From assembly GCA_900768675.1 (NCBI GenBank), contig CAAGDT010000233.1, positions 1 to 19,389 of the forward strand: a DNA stretch of 19,389 bases. The letters are read 5' to 3'. The DNA is from Oscillospiraceae bacterium (GTDB lineage Bacteria > Bacillota > Clostridia > Oscillospirales > Ruminococcaceae). The position numbers were made by a program, and so were the translations under genes. This document shows, one piece after another, positions 5,177 to 12,525 of the stretch. Below the pieces are notes generated by a model. That model was not told the DNA's origin and did not search any database. It worked only from the letters and a program-made list of their open reading frames with translations. The number at the start of each line of letters is the position of its first letter. The stretch's first letter is position 1.

Positions 5177-6812
5177 CGGGCTTTTTGCCCACAACCGTAA
5201 CCCGTCTTCCTGTTGCCGCAAGAATAGCCGCCTGAATTTCCTGACGGTATTCGCCGCTTGCGAACTCAACCGCCAGCTCTCCGCCCTCAATCATCACGGT
5301 GTCGCCGCTGATAGAAGCGGTGGTGTCCTCGATAAGTATCTTAACCGAAAAGGGCATATTTCCCACAATGTCGTTCCACTCCTTAAAGGGAACGAAGCTA
5401 TCGCTATCTGCGGTTTTCGGCTCTTCTTTTTCTTTTGGTGCAGGCAGTTCTGCCGGGGAAGCCACGATGTCCTCGGGCGGCTCTGCCGCAAACTGCTCCG
5501 GCGGCAATTCCGGAGGATAGGTGTCCTCCGAAGGCTCGGGGATTGAAACTGCTCTTAATTCCGGTATCCGTGTTGCTTCTGTAACGCTCGACCGTTTCTT
5601 TTCGGGTGCAGTCTGCGAAACAGCAGGCTTTTGTGTTACCGCCTGAAATTCTCCGCTTTTAAGTCTTGCAAGGGCTTCATTAAGCTGCTTTTCAAGGCTG
5701 TCTATTCGTATTGAAAGCGCCTTTTCTCCCGTGTCAAGCTTTGGGGTGCAAAGACGGATAAGGCACATTTCAAAGGAAAGCGCCGGGTTTCTGACCCTGC
5801 CCATAGAAGAAAGAGTATCACTTAAAATAGAGATACAGCGCATTATTTCTTCAAGGGTATAAATGCCGCAAAGGCTTCTGAGCTGTTCAAGCTCCTCGCC
5901 TGCCGCTTTGATAATGCTGCTGTCTGCCCCTGCCTTTAAAAGCATAAGGCTTCTGTAATAGCCGATAAGCTCCTCCGCAAGCCTTGCAGGCTCCTTGGAG
6001 CGCTGAACGAGGGAGTCCAGGATATTAAGCGCCGAGGCGCTGTCACGGTCGTTTATCTTTTCCGCCAGGGAGTAAAGGTACTCGCTTCCCGAAATTCCCG
6101 CACATTCCCTTACGGTATCGCAAGTGACCTCTCTGCTTACGGAAAGGCACTGGTCAAGGAGGGAAAGGGCGTCTCTCATTCCGCCGTCGGAGATTTTAGA
6201 AATCAGAAAGGCGGCGTCCTCGGTTACTGCGGCGTTTTCCGCCTCTGCAACCTGCATAAGCCGCTTCTTGCTGTCGTTTATGTCAATCCTGCGAAACTCA
6301 AAGCGCTGACAGCGAGAGAGGATTGTTGCAGGAACTTTGTGAATTTCCGTTGTGGCGAAAATAAACACAACGTGGGCGGGAGGCTCTTCGATAAGCTTTA
6401 ACAGGGCGTTGAACGCCGAGTTTGAAAGCATGTGCACCTCGTCGATTATATAAACCCTGTACTTGCAGGAAATAGGGGCGTAAACCGCCTCGTCCTTTAA
6501 GGCTCTTACGTTATCAACGCCGTTATTTGAAGCAGCGTCTATCTCGGTAACGTCCGGGCAGCCCTCCTCTATGCTCCTGCAGTTCTCACATTCGAGGCAG
6601 GGATTTCCGTCCTTCGGGTGCAGGCAGTTAACCGCCTTTGCAAGTATCTTTGCACAGGTGGTTTTTCCCGTACCTCGTGAGCCTGTAAAAAGGTAGGCGT
6701 GGGCGGTCTGACCGTTTTTAAGCTGGTTTTTAAGGGTGGTGGTAATATGTTCCTGGGAAACCACATCGTCGAAAACCTGTGGCCTGTACTTTCGGTACAG
6801 CGCAAGATACAT
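5145..6812 (-). CDS. dnaX: DNA polymerase III subunits gamma/tau (clamp loader), C-terminus frame-disrupted
   Basis: DnaX is the ATPase core of the clamp loader that places the beta clamp on primed DNA. The unshifted frame gives 555 aa. It shows YRKYRPQVFDDVVSQEHI at the N-terminus, Walker A GSRGTGKT (44-51), a zinc finger of C63, C72, C75 and C78, Walker B with DEVHML (124-129), and the sensor/arginine-finger region ATTEIHKVPATILSRCQRFEFR. A Pro/Glu-rich linker follows at about 390-490, then the tau-like C-terminal domain. The frame ends in an odd KKNFRKKQQ just after a run of ten A (5167-5176). A plausible C-terminus continues in the +1 frame to 5087 (separate entry). The SRP RNA gene lies directly upstream and ybaB downstream. 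Confidence 0.95.
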   Translation of the reverse strand: MYLALYRKYRPQVFDDVVSQEHITTTLKNQLKNGQTAHAYLFTGSRGTGKTTCAKILAKAVNCLHPKDGNPCLECENCRSIEEGCPDVTEIDAASNNGVDNVRALKDEAVYAPISCKYRVYIIDEVHMLSNSAFNALLKLIEEPPAHVVFIFATTEIHKVPATILSRCQRFEFRRIDINDSKKRLMQVAEAENAAVTEDAAFLISKISDGGMRDALSLLDQCLSVSREVTCDTVRECAGISGSEYLYSLAEKINDRDSASALNILDSLVQRSKEPARLAEELIGYYRSLMLLKAGADSSIIKAAGEELEQLRSLCGIYTLEEIMRCISILSDTLSSMGRVRNPALSFEMCLIRLCTPKLDTGEKALSIRIDSLEKQLNEALARLKSGEFQAVTQKPAVSQTAPEKKRSSVTEATRIPELRAVSIPEPSEDTYPPELPPEQFAAEPPEDIVASPAELPAPKEKEEPKTADSDSFVPFKEWNDIVGNMPFSVKILIEDTTASISGDTVMIEGGELAVEFASGEYRQEIQAAILAATGRRVTVVGKKPEKKNFRKKQQ

Positions 6813-6842
6813 TTTACCTCACTCCTTTTCTTTACAATGCAA

Positions 6843-6969
6843 AAGCCCTTGAGTATGAACACAGGCTTGCCGCGCACAAGCCGAAATTTGCTTAATGCTG
6901 CTCGGTTCCCCGCCTGACATGGTTCGCAACACGACCTTGCACGGGGTCTGTGTTCATATTCAAGGGCTT
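6843..6969 (-). ncRNA. ffs: Signal recognition particle RNA, small bacterial type (4.5S-like)
   Basis: The RNA of the signal recognition particle binds Ffh and targets membrane proteins to the translocon. On the - strand the helix tips pair closely: AAGGGCTT (6969-6962) with AAGCCCTT (6850-6843), then TATGAACACAG with CTGTGTTCATA. The apical region holds the conserved Ffh-binding bases: GTCAGG, a GGAA tetraloop within GGGGAACC, and AGCAGC. At about 127 nt it is the short form without a full Alu domain. Its position upstream of dnaX matches scr in Bacillus. Mature ends may be some bases inside the stated range; the T4 after the stem is a weak terminator. Confidence 0.95.
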
Positions 6970-6976
6970 ATATTCT

Positions 6977-7005
6977 ATTATATACGATTTCTTCTGAAAA
7001 ATCAA
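6977..7005 (-). promoter_or_regulatory. SigA promoter of the SRP RNA (and probably dnaX-ybaB-recR)
   Basis: On the - strand TTGATT (7005-7000), a 17-base spacer, and TATAAT (6982-6977) place the start near 6970, exactly at the base of the SRP RNA helix. The weak terminator after the RNA leaves readthrough into dnaX likely. Confidence 0.82.
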
Positions 7006-7029
7006 GACTTTTCTTATAAATTTCATCTA

Positions 7030-7881
7030 TTACCGTGAAAGCCAGAGCTTTATAAGCTCAAACTCCGTACTTCCCGCTCCCTCGGTTGCTCCGCAGGAAA
7101 GGGCAACCCGCCCTACCTCGTACTGCCCCAGTCTCGCACCTCCAAGACAGGGCGTTGTAATAACGACCCTTGTGCGCCCGCAAAGCTCCTTTACCGCATC
7201 AAGAATATCGGTACGGTGGGGCAGTCCTCCCGCCCCGTAGGTCTCGATAATTACCCCGCAGCAGTCCTTCCCCGCCGAAAATTCTTCTGCCCCCGAAAAG
7301 GGAGTAAGCTTAATAACCTTTGGAAACGGCTTAGTCTTTTCCGGGAAAGAAAAGGGATTTTCCGGGGGAGAAATCCTGCCCGAAAAGCTTCGGAAAGCGT
7401 CCTTTTCTGCGGCGCTTACCTTAACCGTATCCCCGCCGCTTATAACCCGACCGCCGAAAGCGGTATAAACGCCGCCCTTTTGGGTGCAGGCTGTGCTTGC
7501 GGCGAGCCTTATGTTGTCGTATCCGTCGCTGTTTTCCTCTGAAAGGGGCAGCATCGAGCCTGTTACAACAATAGCCTTTTCCGCCTTTATGGTAAGAAAA
7601 AGCATGGCGGCTGTGTATGCAAGTGTGTCCGTGCCGTGGAGCAGCACTATCCCGTCATAACGGGGCAGATTTCCCGAAACCGCCTCGTATATCTGCCGCA
7701 GATTATCCGGAGAAAGGTCTGTGCTGTCAATACTCATAAGGTCAAGAATTTCCGTTTTGCAGGGCAGCTTAAGCGCCGACAGCAGCTCTTCCCCGCCCTT
7801 TTCCGGCGTTCTTCCCTCTCCCTTTCCGCAGGCGATTGTGCCGCCGGTTGTAATAAACAGCAGTCTTTTATTTTCGCTCAT
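7030..7881 (-). CDS. L-asparaginase (type I-like, cytoplasmic)
   Basis: The enzyme hydrolyses L-asparagine to aspartate and ammonia. At 283 aa it is a little short for the family (about 320-340). Both active-site signatures are present: TTGGTIA with the nucleophile T15 near the N-terminus, and HGTDTLAYTAAM with T84 and D85. IDSTDLSP (51-58) supplies the substrate-binding Ser region. No signal peptide is seen, so it should act in the cytoplasm. It is the last gene of the leuA unit: the TAA of the preceding methyltransferase forms part of its ribosome-binding site (AAGGCGG, 5-base spacing), which indicates coupling. No terminator follows before the SRP RNA promoter. Confidence 0.93.
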   Translation of the reverse strand: MSENKRLLFITTGGTIACGKGEGRTPEKGGEELLSALKLPCKTEILDLMSIDSTDLSPDNLRQIYEAVSGNLPRYDGIVLLHGTDTLAYTAAMLFLTIKAEKAIVVTGSMLPLSEENSDGYDNIRLAASTACTQKGGVYTAFGGRVISGGDTVKVSAAEKDAFRSFSGRISPPENPFSFPEKTKPFPKVIKLTPFSGAEEFSAGKDCCGVIIETYGAGGLPHRTDILDAVKELCGRTRVVITTPCLGGARLGQYEVGRVALSCGATEGAGSTEFELIKLWLSR

Positions 7882-7890
7882 ATTACCGCC

Positions 7891-8895
7891 TTATCTGAAC
7901 AGCTCGCCGTCAAAATACCGCTCCTGAAAGGCTATGCTTTTCATAATCTCACGGTCGGAATAGTCCCTGCCGTCGGCTGAAACAATCCATTTGTCCTCAA
8001 TATCATTGTAGCGGTGGTAAACAGCGATAACCTTGCCCGAAAACTCCTTGACGGGAGTATTGCTGCCTAAAAGATAGATGTCCTGATTATCCCCGTCCGC
8101 CGCCATTACGTCCTCAACATAGCCGTAATTTACGCCGTACATGATGTTGGGGCATCTTGGATGCACCGAGCCTAAGGGGCGGTCGATTTTTCCCGAAACG
8201 GTCTTGCCGATAATTCCCGAATAGTCGGGGCTTGTTGCTTCCTTGACTGCAACCGCTTCTATAAAGTAATGACGTCCGCCGCCTCTGCCTAAAGGCGTTC
8301 TTACGTCGTCAATATGCCTTATCTTATTCACTCTGAAATCCGACAGCAGCTTTACAATATCGTTTAAATTTGCAAAAAAGTGGGGAATACCATCCTCAAC
8401 GCCGCCCTGAAAAATAAGGGTGTTTTCGTCAGCGTGCGGGTAGTCCGAGCAGGTATAGCTCCAGGCGTCCTTTGAGCAAAGGTCGAAGAAAATTGCTCCG
8501 CCGGGCTTCAAGACACGGCGCACCTCCGCTAAAACCTGCTTGATTCCCGCTGTATCGGTGTGGGACATAACGTGATAGGCGTAAATGCAGTCGAAAGCGT
8601 TATCCGCAAAGGGAAGCTTCTTCATATCGCATACAATCGTGCGAAAATCCGCTCCCTCCCGCTTCTGCCACTCCCGCAGGTGGTTTACTCCGTACTCCGA
8701 AAGGTCGCAGGAGGTAACCCGAAAGCCCCGCTTGTGGAAGAAAACCGAGTGCCGCCCCAGTCCGCAGCCAAGGTCCAGCAGTCTTTTTCTTCCCTCCCCA
8801 AGCCACTTCTCTGCATAGTAGTAGCTTTCCTCCGAGGGCGCAAGCCATGCGTCCTGCTCCGCCTCTTTCCAGTTCCATTCCTTTGAATTAACCAT
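7891..8895 (-). CDS. Class I SAM-dependent methyltransferase fused to a pyrophosphatase-like domain
   Basis: The 334-aa protein has two clear parts. Residues 1 to about 215 form a class I methyltransferase: motif I RLLDLGCGLGRHSVFF (38-53), an acidic TSCDLSEYG (61-69), D99-A-F-D-C motif IV, and VRRVLKPGGAIFFDLCS (125-141). Residues about 227-334 resemble a small family I inorganic pyrophosphatase-like protein. They read KIDRPLGSVHPRCPNIMYGV (236-255), NYGYV, then D267-G-D269-N-Q-D272, matching the metal-binding DGDPVD of pyrophosphatases, followed by GKVIAVYHRYND and a helix ending FQERYFDGEL. The methyl acceptor is unknown. AAGGAG overlapping the leuA stop is its ribosome-binding site, so it is translationally linked to leuA. 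What this enzyme does in a leucine-regulated unit is not clear. Confidence 0.85.
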   Translation of the reverse strand: MVNSKEWNWKEAEQDAWLAPSEESYYYAEKWLGEGRKRLLDLGCGLGRHSVFFHKRGFRVTSCDLSEYGVNHLREWQKREGADFRTIVCDMKKLPFADNAFDCIYAYHVMSHTDTAGIKQVLAEVRRVLKPGGAIFFDLCSKDAWSYTCSDYPHADENTLIFQGGVEDGIPHFFANLNDIVKLLSDFRVNKIRHIDDVRTPLGRGGGRHYFIEAVAVKEATSPDYSGIIGKTVSGKIDRPLGSVHPRCPNIMYGVNYGYVEDVMAADGDNQDIYLLGSNTPVKEFSGKVIAVYHRYNDIEDKWIVSADGRDYSDREIMKSIAFQERYFDGELFR

Positions 8896-8905
8896 AACCC
8901 GCTCC

Positions 8906-10570
8906 TTACTTTGTCATGCCCCTGTTTAAAGCGCAGACCAGCGCATAAACCGAGGAAACGATAATATCCGAGTGCTTTCCTGCGCCCCAGGACAGGCTTC
9001 CGTCCCCCATACTTATCTCTATATAGGACATAGCGTTGGATTTTGAGCCCTGTTCGAGCGCCTGTTCCGAGTAGCTTATAATCGAGAAGTCTATATGGAG
9101 CAGCTTTTTCAGTGCGTCCGATACTGCGTCAAGACGGCCGTTTCCCGTACCGGTGGCAATATGCTTTTCGCCGCGGTAGATTGTTGTAAGGTTGGCTGAG
9201 AATGCCCCGTCAAGCTGAGTGTAATGCACGTCCGTAGCCTTTAAGGGGGCGCTTGCATTTACGAACTGACCGCTGAATACTGCATAAACATCGTCGGGAG
9301 AAAGCTCACGGTGCTGCTTGTCGGAAATGTCCTTGACAGCGTAGCCCACCTGCTCACGAAGCTTTGCAGGCAGGATAATGCCGAACTTCTTTTCAAGCAG
9401 ATAGCCGATACCGCCCTTTCCGCTCTGGCTGTTGATTCGGATAATATCCCCGTCGTACTGTCTGCCTATGTCCTTCGGGTCTATGGGCAGGTAAGGCACG
9501 TTCCAGCAGTCCGCCTTTCCCTCCTCACGCCACTTCATACCCTTTGCAATAGCGTCCTGATGAGAGCCTGAGAATGCAGCAAAAACAAGAGAGCCGCTGT
9601 AGGGCTGTCTTTCGTTGACGTGCATACAGGTCATCTGCTCATAGATTTTAACTAAAGAGGGCAGGTCGGAGAAGTCCAGCTTCGGGTCAACCCCGTGGCT
9701 GTACATATTAAGGGCAAGGGTAACAATATCCACGTTTCCCGTTCTCTCTCCGTTTCCGAAAAGCGTTCCCTCTACTCTGTCCGCCCCTGCAAGCAGACCA
9801 AATTCCGTATCAGCAACAGCGCAGCCACGGTCGTTATGTGGGTGGAGGGAGACAATAACGTTTTCCCGCTTGTAAAGCCCGCTGCACATATATTCTACCT
9901 GATTTGCGTAGATATGAGGCATTGACAGCTCCACGGTTACGGGCAGGTTGATTATAACCTTGTTTTCGGGAGTAGGCTCCCAGATTTTCAGCACCTCGTT
10001 GCAGATTTCAAGAGCGTACTCCGGCTCTGTTCCCGTAAAGCTTTCGGGAGAGTATTCAAAGCTGAAATTTCCCGGCGTTTTCGCCGCATATTCCTTTACA
10101 AGCTTAGCGCCGGAAACCGCAATTTCCGTAATTTCTGCCTTTTCCTTGCGGAAAACCTGCTCACGCTGAGCTACCGAGGTGGAATTGTAAAGGTGTACGA
10201 TTGCATTTTCTGCACCTTCAAGAGCCTCAAAGGTTTTCTTTATGATATGCTCTCTTGACTGGGTAAGAACCTGTATTTTAACGTCGCTCGGGATAAGCTT
10301 TCGTTCGATAAGCGCACGGCAGAACTCGTATTCTGTTTCGCTTGCCGCAGGAAATCCGATTTCGATTTCCTTGAAGCCTATGCGAACCAGCGTTTTGAAA
10401 AACTCCAGCTTTTCTTCAAGGCTCATAGGCACGATAAGCGCCTGATTTCCGTCACGAAGGTCAACGCTGCACCAGAGGGGAGCCTTTTCTATATATTCCC
10501 TCTTTGTCCATTCATATTCCCTTTTCGGCGGGTTGTAGTAATTTCGTCTGTACTTTTCCTTGTTTTCCAT
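8906..10570 (-). CDS. leuA: 2-isopropylmalate synthase
   Basis: This enzyme catalyses the first committed step of leucine synthesis, condensing acetyl-CoA with 2-ketoisovalerate. At 554 aa it fits the long IPMS subfamily typified by mycobacterial LeuA. Metal/substrate motifs are DLRDGNQ (37-43) and HPHNDRG (243-249), followed by EGTLFGNGERTGNVD (267-281). The C-terminal part from about residue 435 is the LeuA regulatory (dimerisation) domain that usually gives leucine feedback inhibition. The ATG at 10570 follows AAAGGAAAG. A leucine T-box lies 50 bases upstream, confirming the pathway. It is the first gene of a three-gene unit. Confidence 0.96.
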   Translation of the reverse strand: MENKEKYRRNYYNPPKREYEWTKREYIEKAPLWCSVDLRDGNQALIVPMSLEEKLEFFKTLVRIGFKEIEIGFPAASETEYEFCRALIERKLIPSDVKIQVLTQSREHIIKKTFEALEGAENAIVHLYNSTSVAQREQVFRKEKAEITEIAVSGAKLVKEYAAKTPGNFSFEYSPESFTGTEPEYALEICNEVLKIWEPTPENKVIINLPVTVELSMPHIYANQVEYMCSGLYKRENVIVSLHPHNDRGCAVADTEFGLLAGADRVEGTLFGNGERTGNVDIVTLALNMYSHGVDPKLDFSDLPSLVKIYEQMTCMHVNERQPYSGSLVFAAFSGSHQDAIAKGMKWREEGKADCWNVPYLPIDPKDIGRQYDGDIIRINSQSGKGGIGYLLEKKFGIILPAKLREQVGYAVKDISDKQHRELSPDDVYAVFSGQFVNASAPLKATDVHYTQLDGAFSANLTTIYRGEKHIATGTGNGRLDAVSDALKKLLHIDFSIISYSEQALEQGSKSNAMSYIEISMGDGSLSWGAGKHSDIIVSSVYALVCALNRGMTK

Positions 10571-10620
10571 TTTTTCTCTTTCCTTTCAAATATGCTGCGT
10601 CTGAACCCTAAATGTACAAC

Positions 10621-10651
10621 AAAAAATCCCCGTCTTCCTTAGAAGACGGGG
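10621..10651 (-). terminator. Regulated terminator of the leuA T-box
   Basis: On the - strand CCCCGTCTTC (10651-10642), loop TAAG, and GAAGACGGGG (10637-10628) form a perfect 10-bp stem followed by ATTTTTT. The T-box side can form the competing antiterminator when uncharged tRNA-Leu is bound. Confidence 0.93.
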
Positions 10652-10876
10652 AGTAATCCTCGTGGTACCACTTCTGTTGGCGCATAATACGCCCACTCTG
10701 CCGCATCAGACAATGCGTATCTCTGTAACGGGAGAACCCGTTCAAGCCTACTTCCGAAGTTTCAGCCGACCGCTTAAGGGTGAGTTATGACTAATCCGCA
10801 ATACTGCCTCGCACCAGACGGCAGCTCTCTGAAATTGCGTCAGAGCTTTGTTCCCTATCATTGCGTTTGTGATATT
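10621..10876 (-). promoter_or_regulatory. T-box leader, leucine-specific, controlling leuA
   Basis: T-box leaders bind uncharged tRNA to favour antitermination. On the - strand the Stem I base can pair AGGG with CCCT, and the likely specifier CTC (Leu) at 10784-10782 sits next to that helix in AACTCACCCT. The T-box bulge TGGTACCA (10670-10663) is followed by the terminator. Identity of the downstream gene as leuA agrees with a leucine codon. Starvation for leucine should raise transcription of leuA, the methyltransferase fusion and asparaginase. The start is estimated from the promoter. Confidence 0.93.
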
Positions 10877-10882
10877 AAATTC

Positions 10883-10911
10883 AGTATAACCTACTTTTTC
10901 GGTTTTGTCAA
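10883..10911 (-). promoter_or_regulatory. SigA promoter of the leuA unit
   Basis: On the - strand TTGACA (10911-10906), a 17-base spacer, and TATACT (10888-10883) predict a start near 10876, ahead of T-box Stem I. Confidence 0.87.
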
Positions 10912-10936
10912 GCATATTTTTTCAAAAAAGGAAAAA

Positions 10937-11944
10937 TCAGCAGTACAAAGCCATTTCAATGCTTTCATCACGGGGATATTTTACGCAGAGAATGCTTTGA
11001 TAGTAATTGTAGATATTGCTTGTTATGTTATTGATTTTATATGCAGTTTCATCAAAGTGGATAAGCTGGTCTGCTGCCTCAGGCTCGTATTCTACGGTTA
11101 TTTTCTTTCCGTTTGCAGTAACCTTAACCGCATAAGTCACGGAAGGGTCGCATTCGCCCGCCATTTCAAGCTCATCGGGTGCGTCCTTAAGATAGTCGCT
11201 ATTCATTATATTTTTACTGATATAGCTATCGTTTACAGAAATTCCGTTAAGCTCCTCAATCCCATTTTCTTCACAGATAGACCAGAAAACCTGCTTGTCA
11301 CGCTTACTGAGCTTAATATCAACGTTATACTTACCGCCCGCTTCTTTTTCGCCGTAGCAAAGGACTCCGTCGGTTGAAAAGCCCTTTCCGCCGAGGCTGC
11401 CTGCAATAGAAAGGCTGAAATCCTTTGGCGCAAGCCCGCTTTTCGATACCTTTCCCGTCCATCTTCCCTTGTCGTCAAAGGTATATTTTGCGCCGCCGAT
11501 TTTTACCTTTCCCGTATCTGCATAGCCGTTTTTGCCGAAATGATACCAGCTATTCCCGACATTGAACCAGCCGATAACCCGCTCGCCATTGTAGTAGTAT
11601 CTTCTGCCCTTGCTGTCTTTTGTAAAGCCGGTATATGGTTTTGCTAAAAATTGTCCCGTTTCCTTATCAAAACAGTACATTCTCATATCAAAGCCAAGCG
11701 CATTACTGTCGCTCATATCAAGATAAGCAATACTTTTTCCTGTAATTATCCCGCACTTTTCGTTGTAGAGGAATGCTCGTCCCGTACCGTCGGGATTTTC
11801 ACGGCGAAGCTCGCCCTTGACGGAGGGCTTTATGTCGATAAGGGGAGTTGTACCCTCCTTAACGTAGCCGGCGGAGGCGGAAATTGAGAGAGTAGCCGCT
11901 GTTATTGCGGTAAGGAATAATGCTGTAAGCTTTCTAAGCTTCAT
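10937..11944 (-). CDS. Secreted protein with cell-wall/glucan-binding-like repeat region
   Basis: I recognise the architecture but not a named family. The ATG at 11944 is preferred because AAAGGAC precedes it by 8 bases; the upstream in-frame TTG at 11962 overlaps that site. The 335-aa product begins with a signal peptide (MKLRKLTALFLTAITAATLS, with cleavage probably after SASA). The middle, about residues 85-150, is Gly/Tyr/Trp-rich: RRYYYNGERVIGWFNVGNSW, then YHFGKNGYADTGKVKIGGAK and YTFDDKGRWTGK. This resembles choline/glucan-binding repeats common in secreted ruminococcal proteins. The last 180 residues are unassigned, with no LPxTG anchor. It stands alone between acpP and leuA; no clear terminator lies between it and the leuA promoter. 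Confidence 0.8.
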   Translation of the reverse strand: MKLRKLTALFLTAITAATLSISASAGYVKEGTTPLIDIKPSVKGELRRENPDGTGRAFLYNEKCGIITGKSIAYLDMSDSNALGFDMRMYCFDKETGQFLAKPYTGFTKDSKGRRYYYNGERVIGWFNVGNSWYHFGKNGYADTGKVKIGGAKYTFDDKGRWTGKVSKSGLAPKDFSLSIAGSLGGKGFSTDGVLCYGEKEAGGKYNVDIKLSKRDKQVFWSICEENGIEELNGISVNDSYISKNIMNSDYLKDAPDELEMAGECDPSVTYAVKVTANGKKITVEYEPEAADQLIHFDETAYKINNITSNIYNYYQSILCVKYPRDESIEMALYC

Positions 11945-11970
11945 AAATTCACGTCCTTTCAAGTGCTTCT

Positions 11971-11976
11971 ATTATA
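11971..11976 (-). promoter_or_regulatory. Possible -10 box of the secreted protein gene
   Basis: TATAAT reads on the - strand 27 bases before the ATG at 11944. No convincing -35 hexamer is seen at 16-18 bases upstream, so a promoter is likely but its exact form is unsure. Confidence 0.45.
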
Positions 11977-12033
11977 TATAACCGAAAATAGGGTCATTTG
12001 GTGACATAAAAACGGAAAAATTTTGCAAAAATA

Positions 12034-12069
12034 TAAAAATTAAAGCCGCAGACTGCTGCCTGCGGCTTT
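12034..12069 (-). terminator. Intrinsic terminator of acpP
   Basis: On the - strand AAAGCCGCAG (12069-12060) pairs with CTGCGGCTTT (12051-12042) around an 8-base loop, followed by AATTTTTAT. It lies 13 bases after the acpP stop. Confidence 0.9.
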
Positions 12070-12082
12070 TGAGCTGTAATAA

Positions 12083-12313
12083 TTATTCGGTCTTGTCTTC
12101 GATATATTTAACAACGTCGCCAACGGTCTTGATGTTTTCAACCTGATCATCGGGGATTTCGAGGTCAAATTCGTCCTCGAAGCTCATAACGAGGTCAACG
12201 ATATCGAGAGAGTCAGCGCCGAGATCGTCCTGGATATTAGCGTTCATTGTTACCTTTTCCTCGTCAACGTCAAGCTGGTCAACGATGATGTTCTTTACCT
12301 TTTCAAAAATCAT
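12083..12313 (-). CDS. acpP: Acyl carrier protein
   Basis: ACP carries growing acyl chains on a phosphopantetheine arm during type II fatty acid synthesis. The 76-aa acidic protein has the attachment motif LGADSLDIVDL with S35 modified. The start chosen is the ATG at 12313 (MIFEKVKN). GGAGG precedes it by 8 bases, while the upstream in-frame ATG at 12328 overlaps that site and would add five residues. Unlike in the common clostridial order, acpP lies after accA and has its own promoter and terminator, so ACP can be made independently of the biosynthetic operon. Confidence 0.96.
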   Translation of the reverse strand: MIFEKVKNIIVDQLDVDEEKVTMNANIQDDLGADSLDIVDLVMSFEDEFDLEIPDDQVENIKTVGDVVKYIEDKTE

Positions 12314-12369
12314 ATTGATTGCCTCCATTTGTGATTATATTTTTAGATATAATGTCTGTACTGACTTTA

Positions 12370-12401
12370 ATCATTATAAATGATACATATAAAAAAATCA
12401 A
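12370..12401 (-). promoter_or_regulatory. acpP promoter with a palindrome over the -10 box
   Basis: On the - strand TTGATT (12401-12396), a 17-base spacer, and TATAAT (12378-12373) form a good SigA promoter. The -10 is embedded in the perfect inverted repeat ATCATT-TAT-AATGAT (12384-12370). A second, imperfect palindrome GTCaGTACaGAC lies just downstream at 12365-12354. Either could be an operator; neither matches FapR or FabT sites that I know. The rest of 12402-12525 is AT-rich with no further feature. Confidence 0.75.
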
Positions 12402-12525
12402 TAGCTTTTTCGCTTTTTTTTGAAATTTTTGAAAATTTTAGCTTTTGCAGAATATAGGGTGCTATTTTTCTCTTTTTTTATGCAGTTTGCTTAAATTCCG
12501 GTAACGCAAATGCACCAAAAGAAGC

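Noticed and set aside
10911..10936. TTTTTTGAAAAAA repeat after the secreted protein gene
   Set aside because: It is an A/T-only repeat without a GC stem, too weak to call a terminator.
10787..11377. Open frame on the + strand of 196 codons
   Set aside because: It runs antisense over the leuA T-box, the leuA promoter and the end of the secreted protein gene. Conserved RNA elements explain the sequence better.
11945..11962. TTG at 11962 as start of the secreted protein
   Set aside because: It overlaps the AAAGGAC ribosome-binding site; ATG at 11944 gives a standard signal peptide directly.
12470..12510. Possible hairpin after accA (TGCATTTGC with GCAAACTGCA)
   Set aside because: The stem has a bulge and a long loop, and on the - strand it is followed by A-rich, not T-rich, sequence, so I do not call a terminator.
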